A stretch of DNA of 64,000 nucleotides from Acheta domesticus (GCA_031308135.1 JAHLJT010008756.1:73133821-73197820), one strand, 5' to 3'; positions 23,521 to 36,092 are shown, counted from the stretch's first letter. Notes: generated by a model from the sequence alone, not told the origin. Made by a program: numbers and translations.

Positions 23521-23533
23521 AATAATAATATTT

Positions 23534-23605
23534 AATCCGGCCCTGTGGAGCAGACGGTAGCGGCAGCCGTCGTCCGCGCCGAGGAGGCTGTAGGTTCGAG
23601 CAGTT
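23534..23605 (+). mobile_element. SINE family 2, head only
   Basis: Matches the head of the SINE at 36093: 'cggccctgtgg', 'cggcagccgtcgtccgcgcc', 'gaggaggctgtaggttcgag'. It is cut off right after the B box (GGTTCGAG). Confidence 0.6.
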
Positions 23606-23644
23606 CTTCCTTATAAATTAATATTAGATTAGATCCAAAGAATG

Positions 23645-24153
23645 CGGTGGAAACTCAATCAAACCTCTTCGTCATAATATGTGCCCTGGAAAATTGTCAA
23701 AATCGGCAGAGTACACAGGCACTTTGCCACCAAGATATACGTGCGTACGTGGATGGCAATATTCCATGGCTCTGGACAGGACGAAGAAGTCCTCTTGGTT
23801 TTCCACCGTGCTCTTCAGATCTAACTCCATTGGACTTCTACTTATGGCGAAGTCTTATGAATGATGTAAAATGTAGGAAACCAGCTACACTGCCAGCACT
23901 TTGGGAATAAAATGTAACGATATGCGCTGCAATCGCTGAGAACACATTGGCAAATGTTGCTCGAAGAGCAGTTCATTTATTCAGAAGCGCATCGTTGCCG
24001 ATAGGGGGCATTTTGACCATCTGTTGTAACGGTTGTACTTGTAAAAGTCTAAGATTAGTGCTTAACATTTTCTGTCTGTGTGAATTCAAATTTGTTACGT
24101 TAAGGCTTTTTTTATTTGTTTGAGTTGTGTATACATTTTTTGGCACCCTCTGT
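23645..24153 (+). pseudogene. Mariner-type transposase remnant with 3' terminal repeat
   Basis: The 3' half of a DDE transposase is visible across frames: HQDIRAYVDGNIPWLWTGRR, then SSDLTPLDFYLWRSLMNDVK, KPATLPALWE, IAENTLANVARRAVHLF and LPIGGIL. DLTPLDFYLW is the block carrying an aspartate in insect mariner relatives. The end 'attttttggcaccctctgta' (about 24130-24153) looks like a terminal inverted repeat (complement TACAGAGGGTGCC) next to TA. The 5' half and 5' repeat are missing, and stops and frameshifts are present. It lies in the long first intron of lectin gene 1. Confidence 0.65.
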
Positions 24154-24221
24154 AGTGATTGTACGCGATGAGTCATTTCAGTCCAAAACAAATACACACA
24201 TACGCATGCACACACAAGCGC

Positions 24222-24296
24222 CTAAGTGGGAGAGTGGTTAGATTACTGAGTCCTGATCCCCTAGTGCGTGGATTCGATCTGAAGCGCGTTCACTTT
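24222..24296 (+). repeat. tRNA-like sequence, probably a SINE head or tRNA pseudogene
   Basis: The sequence 'gggagagtggttaga' resembles an A box and 'tggattcgatct' a weak B box. The ends agcgc and gcgcg do not form a clean acceptor stem, so this is not called as a functional tRNA. Confidence 0.3.
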
Positions 24297-25699
24297 CAAA
24301 GGGCGGAAAATATAGTGGCCACGCCATACTTGTGACTGCGATCTCGAAGAACAATAGCGGGTGCCCGACAAATTTGAATTTCTCTGGCAATTTCTTGTTG
24401 TAACGAGATTTCATGTACTCACGACAATAGGCTCGGAAATAGTTGAGACAGGCATGCGGCGGAGGAAGTGAGTCACACCCAAGCGATTACAGGGACGCCC
24501 ACTGGGCGCGCCTGCTTCAAGATAGTTTTTTTAGAACCCCTCCCCTCGGAACTGGGGAGGGGAATCCAAGGAAGTCTGAGTCGAATATACCAGGCGAAAC
24601 TGCCGCAAAATCCCATGCAATAAATACACTCACAACTTTCGTGTCCTCAATTAGAACAAATGTTTCTTATGGCATTTGAAAGAGAAGCACGAATGTTACT
24701 AACAGCTGTTTCTTTACTCTTTCTCTTCTACAAAGTTCAGAAGGTTGTGCGTAAGGAGAGAAGAAGCGCTAAACATATTTTTAAGTATTGTCGATGAAAG
24801 GTTTTTTTACAATTAACGAAATATGCTCATTGTTAAGGGAATGGATGTGCTTATTACGATGACCCTGATATCGCGTATCGGTAGATATCGCGATCCAGCG
24901 ATATCTACCGACCTCTCCAAAATTTTAGTGCGCTTGCCATTCCCAAAATACGCAAATGACTCCAAGTTTTCAACAGAATGCGCTTCAAATCACCTTCGGG
25001 TCACCAAAAATGCCCACAAAGGTCTCATGATATACAGCTGATCTCATGATTTAATTTTAACATTAAGAAGTACTGGTGCTGCAACACCACAGGTGTGGTC
25101 GCATTTTTTATATCGACTATTCAATAGTATAATACTACTTGAACCTGCGAAAATGTTTTCAACCAGTCAATGCTTTTCTATGTTGGGATTCGCATTCAGA
25201 TTCTTAGATTTAGCATGCCGTTAACGTTGCCTAAACGCAATTATCCTCACAAGCAATTGCAACCTTTTGCAGGCTTTCAATGTTGAAGAATTGCATTTCC
25301 CATTTTCAAAACTTTTTTCATCGACATGCAATTTAAGAATTGTTTTTAACAAAAGTTTTATTAAGAAAAAATCTTTGTTAGTGTTGTATTTATGAGAAGC
25401 CAAAGAATTTTACTTTTTGCAATTTTTCGAAAATATAGTTCACCGAAAATGGGACATGCGTCATTTTTACAAGCATATTTTGTTCTACTCAAGAAAAAAG
25501 AAAAAACTGCTTTTGATATTTTTCATTGCCTATATTTTACGCATAATTACACAAAATATACTATTTTTTTTAAATTGTACGTTACGGTATATCTAACTTT
25601 GAAAAAACGACTTTATTAAGGAAAAGAACAGTATTCAATATTGTAGTTGGAGCAAGTCGTCGACAAAATTTTGAAATATTTTAACAATATAGAAACTTC

Positions 25700-25975
25700 A
25701 ACGAATGAGAGACCTGTGCCTTTTTATAAGCATTAGGTCCGCGCGCAAGTATTGTCCACAGAAGAATGAACGGACAAACTTTTCAATACCAAGAACCTAC
25801 AAAGCACGGATTCTGACTACCGATCGATTTAGGAGACGTAATTTACTACATACAGGAGCTAGATTTATCCACTTTTTCGATATCAGGGACCCGCAATACT
25901 TTTTTTTCTATAGAACAATTCCGCCACTACTTTTCGTCGCAGCATTACAATATTTTCCCTTTATTAAGTAAATAT
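25700..25975 (+). repeat. Dispersed repeat family A, copy 2
   Basis: Shares 'tagatttatccactttttcg', 'atcagggacccgcaatac' and 'cgtcgcagcattacaata' with 12940-13170. No ORF of note. Confidence 0.5.
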
Positions 25976-28469
25976 GTAGTACGTGAGAAAGTAAAAAGAT
26001 TTTCAATGACAATTTATGCTTCCGAGGCCAAAACGTAAAGAAATATCTATTTATTTTTTTTATTTGAGGAACATGCTGGCGGTTTTTTTCTACCTAAAAT
26101 TACTCGCCCTCTATTAGAATAAATGTTAGAAACTTGTAAGATGTAAAGAGAAATTAAATACGTTTTGCAGTACCTTACTTTTCTGTCTCACGATTAAAAA
26201 TTGTTTTGAACTCCTTCTTAAATCGGATTATTCAGAATAAATGGTGTAAATTTCTAGGACGTGTAGGGGTGTCGAAAATGGCCTCTTTTCAGCAACGGAC
26301 TGGTGGTGACAAATCTCTTTGCAGGAAGTTACTCAAATGACATTCTGACAGCGCGCCCCCGTTGGTAGGTAGTTCATAACCCACTAATGTAGGTAGATTC
26401 TCATCCTTCGGGGAACATGTCCACTTTCAATTGGTACATCGCGTTCATGACATGTCCAGCTCTGACAATTCTGTCATTTCTCGAAGTGTCAGCCTTGTAG
26501 TTTGATGAATGTGTAGAAACGGCGCTACACATTGAGGCAGTCGAAGTTGAAAAATAAAGAAAATTATTCGGTACTGTCATTGTCAGTGAGCAAGCCGTCT
26601 CCTCATACTCCGTGTACCTGAGAAACAGCAGTGCAGAATTAGTTGCCTATCAATCAGGGGCGCGCTGTCAAACAATTTTATATCTTCATAATAAGATTGC
26701 CCATCTCATAGTCGGTAAAAAAATAGTTTCTTTTCTGGAAAGAAATAATGGTTGCTAAAAATTGTTAATTTGGCCCTCGGACCAGAAGTTAGTTGGAAAA
26801 ATCTCGTCCACATAGTTTCTTTTTCAACATGTTACTTTTTAGTTAACTTAATATGAGCAAATAAATATAAAATGTTTGAAACGTGATCGAGTTTTCTACA
26901 ACAAATGTACGAGATGTACGAGTTGAAAGAAAATAATTAGTTCCTTCTAGACAAGTTTGAATGGTATAAAATGTAATGAAGATAGAGAAAGGATATAGCC
27001 GAGTAATGAGGTGAAACGTGGTCCCAAATCAAATCGATAATCGCGATACTCATACGAGAGAGAATAAAAATTGCCGTAGATTTCCAAACAAATCATTGGA
27101 ATTTAACGAAGTATCCCTTGGTAATCCTCTAACCTATTGCTATTCCCCAAGATATCTAACACCTTATTGCAATATAAAATAACGAACTTTTCCACATATT
27201 TGTATATTATAATTTTTATACAGATGTAGAACCAAAAAGCACTAAAAAATTACTTAATTGAAACTTGCCCTTATAAACTAAAGGAATTATCATAGACAAA
27301 GAGAGCAATGCTACAATAATTATATATTTTTTACTAAATGATAAGTTATTTATTTCTTTAGGACAAGCAACAAGTTATAGTAACTTCAGTTTATAATTTA
27401 TGATTTAATTAATTATTATTACGGTTAGTGCTAATTGTTTTTATCTAAGAACAATGACATTGTTTGAAACTTGTAATTCAAGTATTATAAACAATAAAAT
27501 GTAATGAAATGTTCTTATTTCGTGAGCTAAGTGTGTGTTTTTTCATGGTCTCGGTTGATTTTTTGGTTTCGACCTTCGGTGTCGGCAAAAAGGTCAACTT
27601 CAACGCTGAAAAAACACCTACGTCCAGGGTTGCCAGATCCCTTCTGGGAAAATCCGCCAAATAACGTCGTGGGGAAGAAAGGTAACCAGTGAATAAAGAT
27701 TGACACTGGGGCTGATCATTTCAAAATAGCTGCACGTTCACCAGAAGTTTAAAAATAAATACTCTTGTGGATAAAGCCTATTTATTAAGCCTAGCTTTAT
27801 GACTTAAATACTTGTTCAATTTCTAGAAAAAGGGGCAAAATGTATGTCTAAAAAGAAAGGGCTCAGACATTTTCATAATAGCTGCATGGTGTTCAAAACT
27901 CAAACATTTGTGCATAGACCATTTCTCTCAGAAGCCATAAATACTTGTACTTTTTGTGGGAAAATGTGATCAATATTGACGATTTAAGTAAGCAAAAAAA
28001 TCATACCGTCCACAGCCCTTCTAGGATACAAATAATTCCGCCCAATGGACGGAATCCCCCAAAATACATTTTCTTCCTGCAAGTCGACGCTTGCTTTTCG
28101 CCCAATTGGTGGTATTTTGCCCAATACGGCATTCCTGTGTACGTGGCAAAAATAAATGAACTATTTCGTTCTTTTGAACTAGTTCACTAAAAAGAACGAT
28201 CGCATAAAGAACTATTCACATAAATGAACGACTTTGCCCATCCCTAATGTAACCTGGGAGCTCCAACAAACAATAACTGTCCCCAAGGATTCGACAACAA
28301 TGCGTGAGTACTGTGGTTAGATTTTCATATGTCAAGTAGAAGAACAGAGCCCATTCTCCCCTCTTCGTGTTTTCAGCAAAAACAGTATTTTGTCTTATGA
28401 CATAGCCATAATATTTCTGCAAACTGTCTTTCAAAAATCCGGATTCATCAACATCATTTCAACCTCCCA

Positions 28470-29060
28470 CTAATTACTAAGGGTTCATGAATTCATCCAG
28501 GAAGCTTTCCAGAAAAAACAGCATACAATCGTCACGTGTCTAGATATAACTCAAGCCTTCGACAGAGTCTGGCACATTGCCCTCGTTCACAAATTAAAAT
28601 CTATAGGCACCCCGGTATATCTCCTCAATATAATAACTAGTTTTCTATCGGACAGAAGTTTTGCTGTCATCGTTGATAATCACACATCCTACCCCAGAAA
28701 AATACAAGCAGGCTTTCGCCAAGAATCTCCGTTATCTCCCACACTCTTTAATCTTTACGTAGCTGACATTCCCAGTAGCACCCAACACTAACATGGCAAT
28801 TCACTGACGATACCATAATTTACGGATCCAGTTATTCATGCAATCTTAAGAAATACGATTCAAAGGCACCTAGACAAAATTGATGAATGGTCCTTAAAAT
28901 GGAAACTTAAACTCAATGCCGAAAAATCCAACGCAAAAATCTTTACTCTCAGACAAATGTACACCCCTCCCCCCTCCAAATCAGTAATTCTCTAATTCCG
29001 TGGTCTTCATCTAATCAAAATATCAAATATCTAGGTCTAAATCTTGATTCGAAGCTTTTG
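28470..29060 (+). pseudogene. Jockey-type LINE reverse transcriptase remnant
   Basis: The frame shows RT blocks in order: TCLDITQAFDRVWHIALVHK (block with the first catalytic Asp), then AGFRQESPLSPTLFNLYVAD (QGSPLSPxLFNLY block). A damaged catalytic box follows (the YADD region reads FTDDT after a frameshift near 28795), then LDKIDEWSLKWKLKLNAEKS. Stops occur near 28790 and 28985. Only the RT core survives. It would have copied LINE RNA at the target site. It lies in the first intron of lectin gene 1. Confidence 0.78.
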
Positions 29061-30154
29061 ACTATTGCTTATGCATTCAAATTTTTGTGTAGTAACATCT
29101 GTAACATATGGTTTCAATTCCCCCAAACACTTGAACTCTTTAGCGTCACCATCAAGATCGAGCACCATATCTTGAAAGTCAAACTGTCGATCCACGCCCA
29201 TATCGGGTGCACGCATTTATCAAAATAACGATACCTCAACTTCTAGAGCGCGTAAACCAAAAATGTCTATTGCATTTTCAAGAGCAAAATTAAAATTATT
29301 TTTAAAACAAAAACACAAATATCTATGTTTTTGAGGGGTGGACCCCTCCGACTCCCCTTAATATGCCATCTAGATGGAAAATACGAAAGATTGCATTACT
29401 GGAGTGAAAGCAGATTTAATAGTTGTTATAAAGCTATGAAAAACGGAATCTAATAATGTACCAGTTCCCACTGACTACAGAATCATTCATTTTGCAATTT
29501 AATAGAGTTTTTTTGAAGCCTTTCAAATAATTTTATTTAGGTCCGGTGACATAGAGCCGTGACATTTCCACATCCTACTCCGAGCATTTGCTAAACGGGG
29601 GAAGAGAAATGGATGATTTATCCGATCGACATGGGGTCAAAGACCCAGGAGAACATTGTAGTAATTATTCCAGGCACTTTCAGAAGTTTACTTTTAAAAA
29701 AGAAAACGCGCTATTGACGATGAAAGCATTTCGTATCCTTTTTTTTAATAATAACAGAAATTGTATTGTGTTTGTTGAGATATTTCCCACTTTATAAATG
29801 ATTAATTCATGCATTTTTAACGGTCTCAAACAGTAGCAAAAAATATCGAAACTCAAGGATAGTCTCATTTGAAACAATTGCCTGTCTAATGCTAATACTG
29901 GCATTGTTCCACTGTCACGTGTTGTTCCAGAATTAATACGTTTTGCAATTAAAAATTATTAGCACAATTTATTTCTCCATCGACGATTTTGTCATTGAAG
30001 ATATTTTATATTAAAAAACAACATTCTAAGAAAAACAGCTATCATTGAATCTCTTTCTTACGGTAATGGTTGTGAGTGGATTTGCATACAGCTGAAATTT
30101 GTCACGTAAATAAAAGAATTATAATAATATTATACGATAACTTAAATTACTTAC

Positions 30155-30215
30155 CACAGGAACCGTAGACCATCAACAAAAAGACACCAAGAAATTCAGC
30201 CTCAAGCCAGAGCAT
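30155..30215 (-). CDS. Lectin gene 1, coding exon 1: signal peptide
   Basis: This short exon encodes a start methionine and a hydrophobic run (MLWLEAEFLGVFLLMVYGSC, 20 residues) typical of a secretory signal peptide. It ends in a strong donor (TGTG|GTAAGT) in phase 1. Phase 1 is what the first CTLD exon at 21547-21804 needs, and joining them gives Gly at the junction and an open frame. Upstream of the ATG, on the minus strand, lies a good acceptor (TTTTTTGTCTCCAG at about 30272), so the exon probably starts at 30271 and an untranslated leader exon should exist further right. The ATG has A at -3. The signal peptide would direct the lectin to the hemolymph. Assignment to this gene rests on strand, phase and distance; the intron to the next exon is 8.35 kb and full of transposons. 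A separate N-terminal-domain exon, as in lectin gene 2, could lie in that intron, but I did not find one. Confidence 0.7.
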
Positions 30216-31879
30216 TTTTTTCTCGCTATGTCCGACCTTGTGGTTTAATTGGATGAGGCAGCGAATGACCTCTGGAGACAAAAAAGTGTTTGTATGTCAA
30301 TTTCACGTTTTAGCCTCCTCGCTTCGCAATATCAGAGTTTCTACCAACGTATGGCAGTCCTTGTTACCCATTGTGTTTCATTATGTATTTAAGATCATAC
30401 CTTGCAGAGAAGTAAACTTTATGTATGGGATATTATTTTTAGTGTCTCATTGTTCATGAAATATTATTTGATACTACGGTTTCTCCGTTAATAATTTTAG
30501 ATAGATACTTACTTCTCGCATCATTGCACGAAACAGCTTGTAAGGTGAATGAGTAACTGAATATAGAAAATTTTGTAAACATTAAAGTAGGAGACGGGTA
30601 ATGCTAAGACTCATCAGATAAATGTCCACATTTAGAACGCAAGCAGTTAAGATCTTTATCCACACGAGCGTGCACTTACTGTATCAAGAGCAATCCAACT
30701 AAACGGGACAAGCTCTGCTGTAAAATTTTGCCACTAAAGCGCTGGAATGCAACGACACCACACGAGGGTATCATTCAGTCTTAAAACTCAAAGGGAAAAA
30801 GGAAAATTAATTATTTAATCATTGCATTTACTTTATTATTTTTATAGTCCATGTATTACAATTTAAATATTATTAAGAACACAAGTTTACTAGAAAACTG
30901 CAAAACAAAAAACGAAACAATATAATTGCATGAAATGTCTCGGCCAAAATAACTTCACCCTGCTCCCATGATAATACCGATTGGACCCTAGGTGTAATAG
31001 TGATTGTTGCTGTAGAGATAATCCTCTAATTACAGCAAAGGAGATAATGCTAAATTTGGCATTACTGTAGCTTTCATATCGCCATTAATGCCAGCTCACA
31101 ACGCTCGCAAAAAATCGAAAATGAGCTAACACAAGGAAATACGTTTATAAAACTGAAAATATCAATAAATCCATCTCCAAGACATTAAGATTGAGATTGT
31201 TTCAGAAACTTTACTGAGAAACGAAAGTATATGGGAAAAGCTTTGTAAGAACAATAAGTCAATAGAATTAAAATTAATTTCTTGACTATACAAAAGGTTG
31301 AAGTTAATACGGTCTTACATGCTTGATCTGAAACCGGTAGAATGTAGTTTGTGAAAATAATTTTTCCTTTCAAAGATATGGAGTTAATGCATTGTAGACC
31401 GTTCGCTATTATTTTGGAATGAAATGAATCCGATGACATAAGTAAGTTCGGTACCGACTCGCGTATGCACTGAAGCTTCACTATGGATGATGCAGGTTCG
31501 GGTCTAGGTGTATCATTTTGATGACCGCTCTCTTAAAATGAAGGAGAACGTTTGTTGCGCGATTCAGTCTTCTTTAACTTTCAATTCCAATGTCACACTT
31601 TCAACATTTAAGTGCTGAATTCATTTCATAGTTCTAGTATGATCCATATCCCGATGTAATAGTTGAGATTCTTTAACATTATTTTATTTTTACTTTCGTA
31701 TTTGTTGAAAAAAAAAATACTTTTTCAGTAAGAATGTAAACAAAATAATTATTTTTATTTCCCTCATCAAATGAGATTTTAAATATCAACAGATATTTAA
31801 AATCTCATTTTTGAAACTTGTAACCTCGACACTTTGCGGTTGTGAAACAACAAACGTTCGAAGACCTAATACTTATTAT

Positions 31880-32090
31880 GAAGGACAAGCAAGAGGGGGA
31901 AAAGGGGAGGAGGAGCAGGGAGTGGAAGGGGTGAATGTGGCGGGGAAGGGGAAGAAATGAAATAGATCGAGAAGTAAAAGGAGGGCGGAGAGCCAACAAA
32001 GGAGGAGGAAGAGGAGAAGAGGCAAAGGGGCGAGGTGGAGTGACAAAGGAATGAGGAGAACAAAGAGGAGAGGCCGAAGAAACAACACTT
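31880..32090 (+). repeat. Purine-rich tract
   Basis: About 210 bp of the + strand is largely A and G (aggaggaagaggagaagagg and the like), with few pyrimidine interruptions. Confidence 0.85.
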
Positions 32091-32109
32091 AGGGCAACAT
32101 CGCAGGCAA

Positions 32110-32450
32110 TGGCTGCCTTCGGCACGTGCCTACCTCAGGTTCCCTTGCTTGGGCACCGGCTTCCGGCCTCCGCTGGCCCCGCACGACGTGCCGTGGTCCC
32201 GGGATGTCCACAACTGACGGAAGGCGGCGGCGGCGGTGACGGTGGCGGCGTCGCGGGCAATTGCACTGCTGAACTCTGCCCTTGAGATAACCCACGCGCG
32301 CGCGGCGACGCCGAGCTCTTGGGCCGCGCGGGGGTGGGAGCGGCGGCCGGCGCCGCGAGCGCGTGGGGCCAGGCGCTCACCGCCCCCGGGGGCGGTTGCC
32401 TCGGAAGTCTGTGAGCTGCCCGCCTTGAAGTAACGCCAAAAGCAGAGGCA
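32110..32450. other. CpG-rich block, possible promoter or exon
   Basis: A sharply GC- and CpG-rich island in AT-rich DNA. All three minus frames are partly open for 60-120 codons but low-complexity (Ala/Arg/Pro), and no family is recognisable. On the minus strand CTGAG|GTAGGC at 32131 could be a weak donor. It may be an untranslated first exon and promoter, possibly of lectin gene 1, which lies downstream on the same strand; this is inference. Confidence 0.3.
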
Positions 32451-33447
32451 AGCGCACCGTGTCGCCTTTGTCTCGCAACCTTCTCTATTCGCAAACATTT
32501 TTATTGAGCTTTAATGCTTGTTCCGTGAACATTTTTGTGGTGTCATTGAGATCAAATGTCACTAACTACATTCATGATACTAAACCCACAACTGGCTTTA
32601 TTCATTTCACACCCCTTACATGAGACTCATTAGAAGAATAATCACGTTTAGAATGATCAACTAATGTTTAGCTAGTTTATTATTATTATTGAAGAATATT
32701 TAATAAGGTTTAATTTTGACGTAACGACATATAAAGCGAACATTGTCATAAACTATTGTATAAACAGGATACAAATTCTCATGGAGATTCGGAATCGTTC
32801 GACACTTTCTAGAAGGAAGAAATATAAATTATAAAATAGATTTTCTGACATTCGGCAACTGTTTTGCAGATGTTCCAAATGGGTATAAAAGCTTTCTTCG
32901 ACAGTTAAAAAATTAAATCAATTATAATTAATATTTAAACGTATTTCTCCATAAACAATCTACACTTCGATGTCTTGCACTGCCAATATTGTAATCTAAT
33001 TTATTCTCAATGCAACAATATTAATACTAGGCGTGTTATTAAAACCTTTTTAGAGAATGTTGTTTTGGTTTCGATATATACTGCATCCTTTGAAAATGTA
33101 AAACCAAAATTTTTACTCTGCGAGGATTAGTATTTTTTTAATTAAGACCCAGTGATTTCAGATCGATTTAGTGCAATTGTTCAGCGAACATACTTCAATT
33201 TATATTTGTAATCACGGGGAGCATTCCGCTTTTTTATGACCATATTATTGGCTTTACTTCCGTAAGATTCTCAAGAAAACATTAGTCTGACCTCATTTCG
33301 TAATTCCGTGGGTTGCGTTTGTAATGGCGGCAACTCAGTCCTCTTACTAGAGGTTTCTGGCAAATAAATGCTCATTAATGTCAATGTCGAGTTTCCTCAC
33401 GTACAAATTTTTGCTTAATGTCTACCACTCTTGTGCAGTGTCTTTAA

Positions 33448-34500
33448 CCCTTTAAGAACGGTATTTTTTAAATGTATACTTTGTTCAAATTTATTTTACA
33501 AATAACATTTAAAAGGATAAGAATCAATAAAATTCGGTTTAAAATAAATTTTTAAAATTTCATTGAGAAAAAAAGTGTGACCATATGGTCACGCTAGGCT
33601 CCTTTATGAGAACAAATAACATACACTGTAATAGATTCAAAAATTATTTCACCCGAAAAATTACAAAACATTGAACACACGTCGCTAAATTTAGAACATT
33701 CTGTTCTACCAATACCTAAACACACTTCTCCAGAACGTCTGCTTCTTTTCTGGTTCGGTACAGGTTGAATCAAATGATTTCGCTCAAGATATCTGATATC
33801 ATCTGAAATTCGGTTGAGTGTCAAACTTCCTAGATGAATTGTGACCCTTCCAGAACCTCTAGAGAGAACTACATATTTAGTTAAATAAGTAATGACAATA
33901 GCATTACAGCATCTAAGAGCCAGGTGAAAATAGACCAATACCATTTTTCCCTCCTGTGTCGATTCTGTACGCGGAGATGTCTTTATCCATTCTATCTGTG
34001 ACTTCAATATATTTATTGCACGTATGATGTTTTATCTGGTTATTATTATAATTTTCTTTTCATTGCAGCACTATCTTTTGACGTTGTCTGAAGGTTGTAC
34101 CCCATAGCATGTTGACAGAGCGAACATGATACAATTATCTTTCTCGGCTTCCCAAATCAATCCATCATTTTTGTTTATATTGGGACGAATAAAGGCTCTT
34201 TATTTTCACATGTCTTTTTTCACGTAATTCAGGGCAATCTTTCGGAATACCGTTTGGTCTCATTGTTCTAGTTCCTTCATATCCCCGCTCTTTCAAATGT
34301 ACAAATAAATTGAAATCGGTAAACAAATTATCAAACAAAAACTGATAGCTCAATGTTTTCAGAGTTCATATAACTTATTCACAAACACTGTTGCTAGCTT
34401 GTCAAAAGCATGTTCATAGAAAGAGTTCACATTTACACTTTGAAATAACCTGATGTAAAATTATATGTATCCGAAGGCCTGGCGTAACCATACGGTCACG
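33448..34500 (-). pseudogene. piggyBac-type transposase remnant
   Basis: On the minus strand 34353-34165 encodes YQFLFDNLFTDFNLFVHLKE followed by RGYEGTRTMRPNGIPKDCPE. This is the DNFFT...HL.ERG..GTGT.R.NR block of piggyBac transposases. 34007-33597 encodes later parts, including DDIRYLERNHLIQPVP. The two frames are disconnected and lack most of the catalytic centre. At the downstream end TTAA (33444-33447) is followed by CCCTTTAAGAACGG, a piggyBac-like terminal repeat with its target site. A perfect palindrome GTGACCATATGGTCAC (33577-33592) and a related 'gcgtaaccatacggtcacgc' (about 34482-34501) flank the coding part. The other end was not found. Confidence 0.68.
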
Positions 34501-36092
34501 CAAAATTAAAATTGTACTCACAGCCCATTACGTTAGCAATTTTTGTTATCTTTACATTAGTTATATTATTTAACTGTACTTTAAAAATATAACTTATTAA
34601 ACAAACAATGAAAAAAATATAACGAAAATATGAAGACATACTTGATCCAATATGCCGATTTTCGAAGGTATGAATTTCTTTGTTTTATATTTTTGTTTTT
34701 AGGCAAAGACATAAAACCAGAAAACATAATAAAAGAAATGTTAAAAGACAAACAGAAATGGAATATAAAACTAATGGTTAGAGGAAATTTTATGAAGATA
34801 GAAACATCCAATGGTATTTTAGGAAGAAAGATCTAGGATCTAAGGCATCCAGCTTATGAAAATGGAGATTTCGTGTTTTAGTCGATAGACCAAGTACGAG
34901 GCTCCGACATCACTAGCCTCAGTGGTATTTAAAAAGGATTTCTCTCCTCCTTAAAATGATAATATAGTAACATTTATAACAATAATAATCAATGACGTAA
35001 CCAAGAGGAGGAGATTTCAACGAATTTCAGCCCCACCCTCCGAGACACCATAACACGTGTTCAATTTTTTAAAAATTTTCTATACAGACGAATAATTCAA
35101 TATCTCAATTGAACACGTTTAAATAATTTACAAATTTACTTTCATTTGTTATTTTATAAATTTACTATACTAAAAAATTATTTTTAAGTAAACAAAGTTG
35201 GCTGGATGTTACATCTACAGCCTCCATCCGAGAAAAATCCTGTTTGCGAAACTGATTCATCATTTAGACCCTTCATTTTGGCTAGACTGTTAGACTCATT
35301 ATCATTTCGGCCACGGTACTTATTTTTAAAAGCGAGAAGAAACACTTAAAATTTGAATTAGAAAACCACTTATCTAAAAATTCAGAAATCTGTTATACTG
35401 GACTCTTGCATATTGTGGGAAAGTTATTGGGAAACGAGCTTCATTGAACTCAATTCAATTACCGTTCAACCAAGCGTGCGAGCCAGTAAATACGTGTATT
35501 TAAGAATATCAATAATAAGACGGTAGTAAATAGTTTTATCTGATCTGTTATGGGATATACGTAAATTTAATTTAACTTATATTCCGATGAAACAAAACAA
35601 TGTATAAACACTTTGTAATACGTCATGATTTCGAATTCCGAAGTGTTACGTACTATGCTCGCACTTTTTCTTCATCCTCCAGCTCCCTAGTTCTCGCTCA
35701 GCCGGCACAGCACGGCTCGGCAGATAACACGAGCCCCACTTGGTACGTCACGGCTCAGTTTGCAGTGGTGCTCACCTTCTTTCTTTACAATTCCAACTTC
35801 TCAATTTTCGCTCTCTCTTTCTAACGACCTCTGCGTACCGTGCACCTTCTCGTTACTCAATAATTTCTATAATTATTAATTATTTCTTCAGAATTTTAAA
35901 AAAACCTTAAGTTGTTTCTCATTGCTATCTAGTCCAAGACGCACTTTTACGCTGAGTTTTCTGTGGATGTTGACAGCACTGCACTGCCGTGACGTAAACA
36001 GAACCTGCCTCCCCTCGCACCCTCCGCTGTGGAGTATCAAGAAAAAGTGCGCGTATAGTAATGTCCAATATTGTTGAGAAAATTATTAGAAT

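Larger units (their letters stand above)
30272..33443. other. Region upstream of lectin gene 1, no gene found
   Basis: AT-rich to 31.8 kb, with a 40-bp perfect hairpin at 31769-31808 ('aatgagattttaaatat' and its complement). The purine tract and CpG block that follow are listed separately. After 32.5 kb it is again AT-rich and featureless. Confidence 0.45.

Noticed and set aside
24222..24296. Possible functional tRNA gene
   Set aside because: No acceptor stem or proper anticodon arm could be folded by eye; better explained as a SINE head.
32130..32498. Minus-strand frame of 122 codons in the CpG-rich block
   Set aside because: Low-complexity Ala/Arg/Pro sequence. All three frames are about equally open, as expected of GC-rich non-coding DNA.
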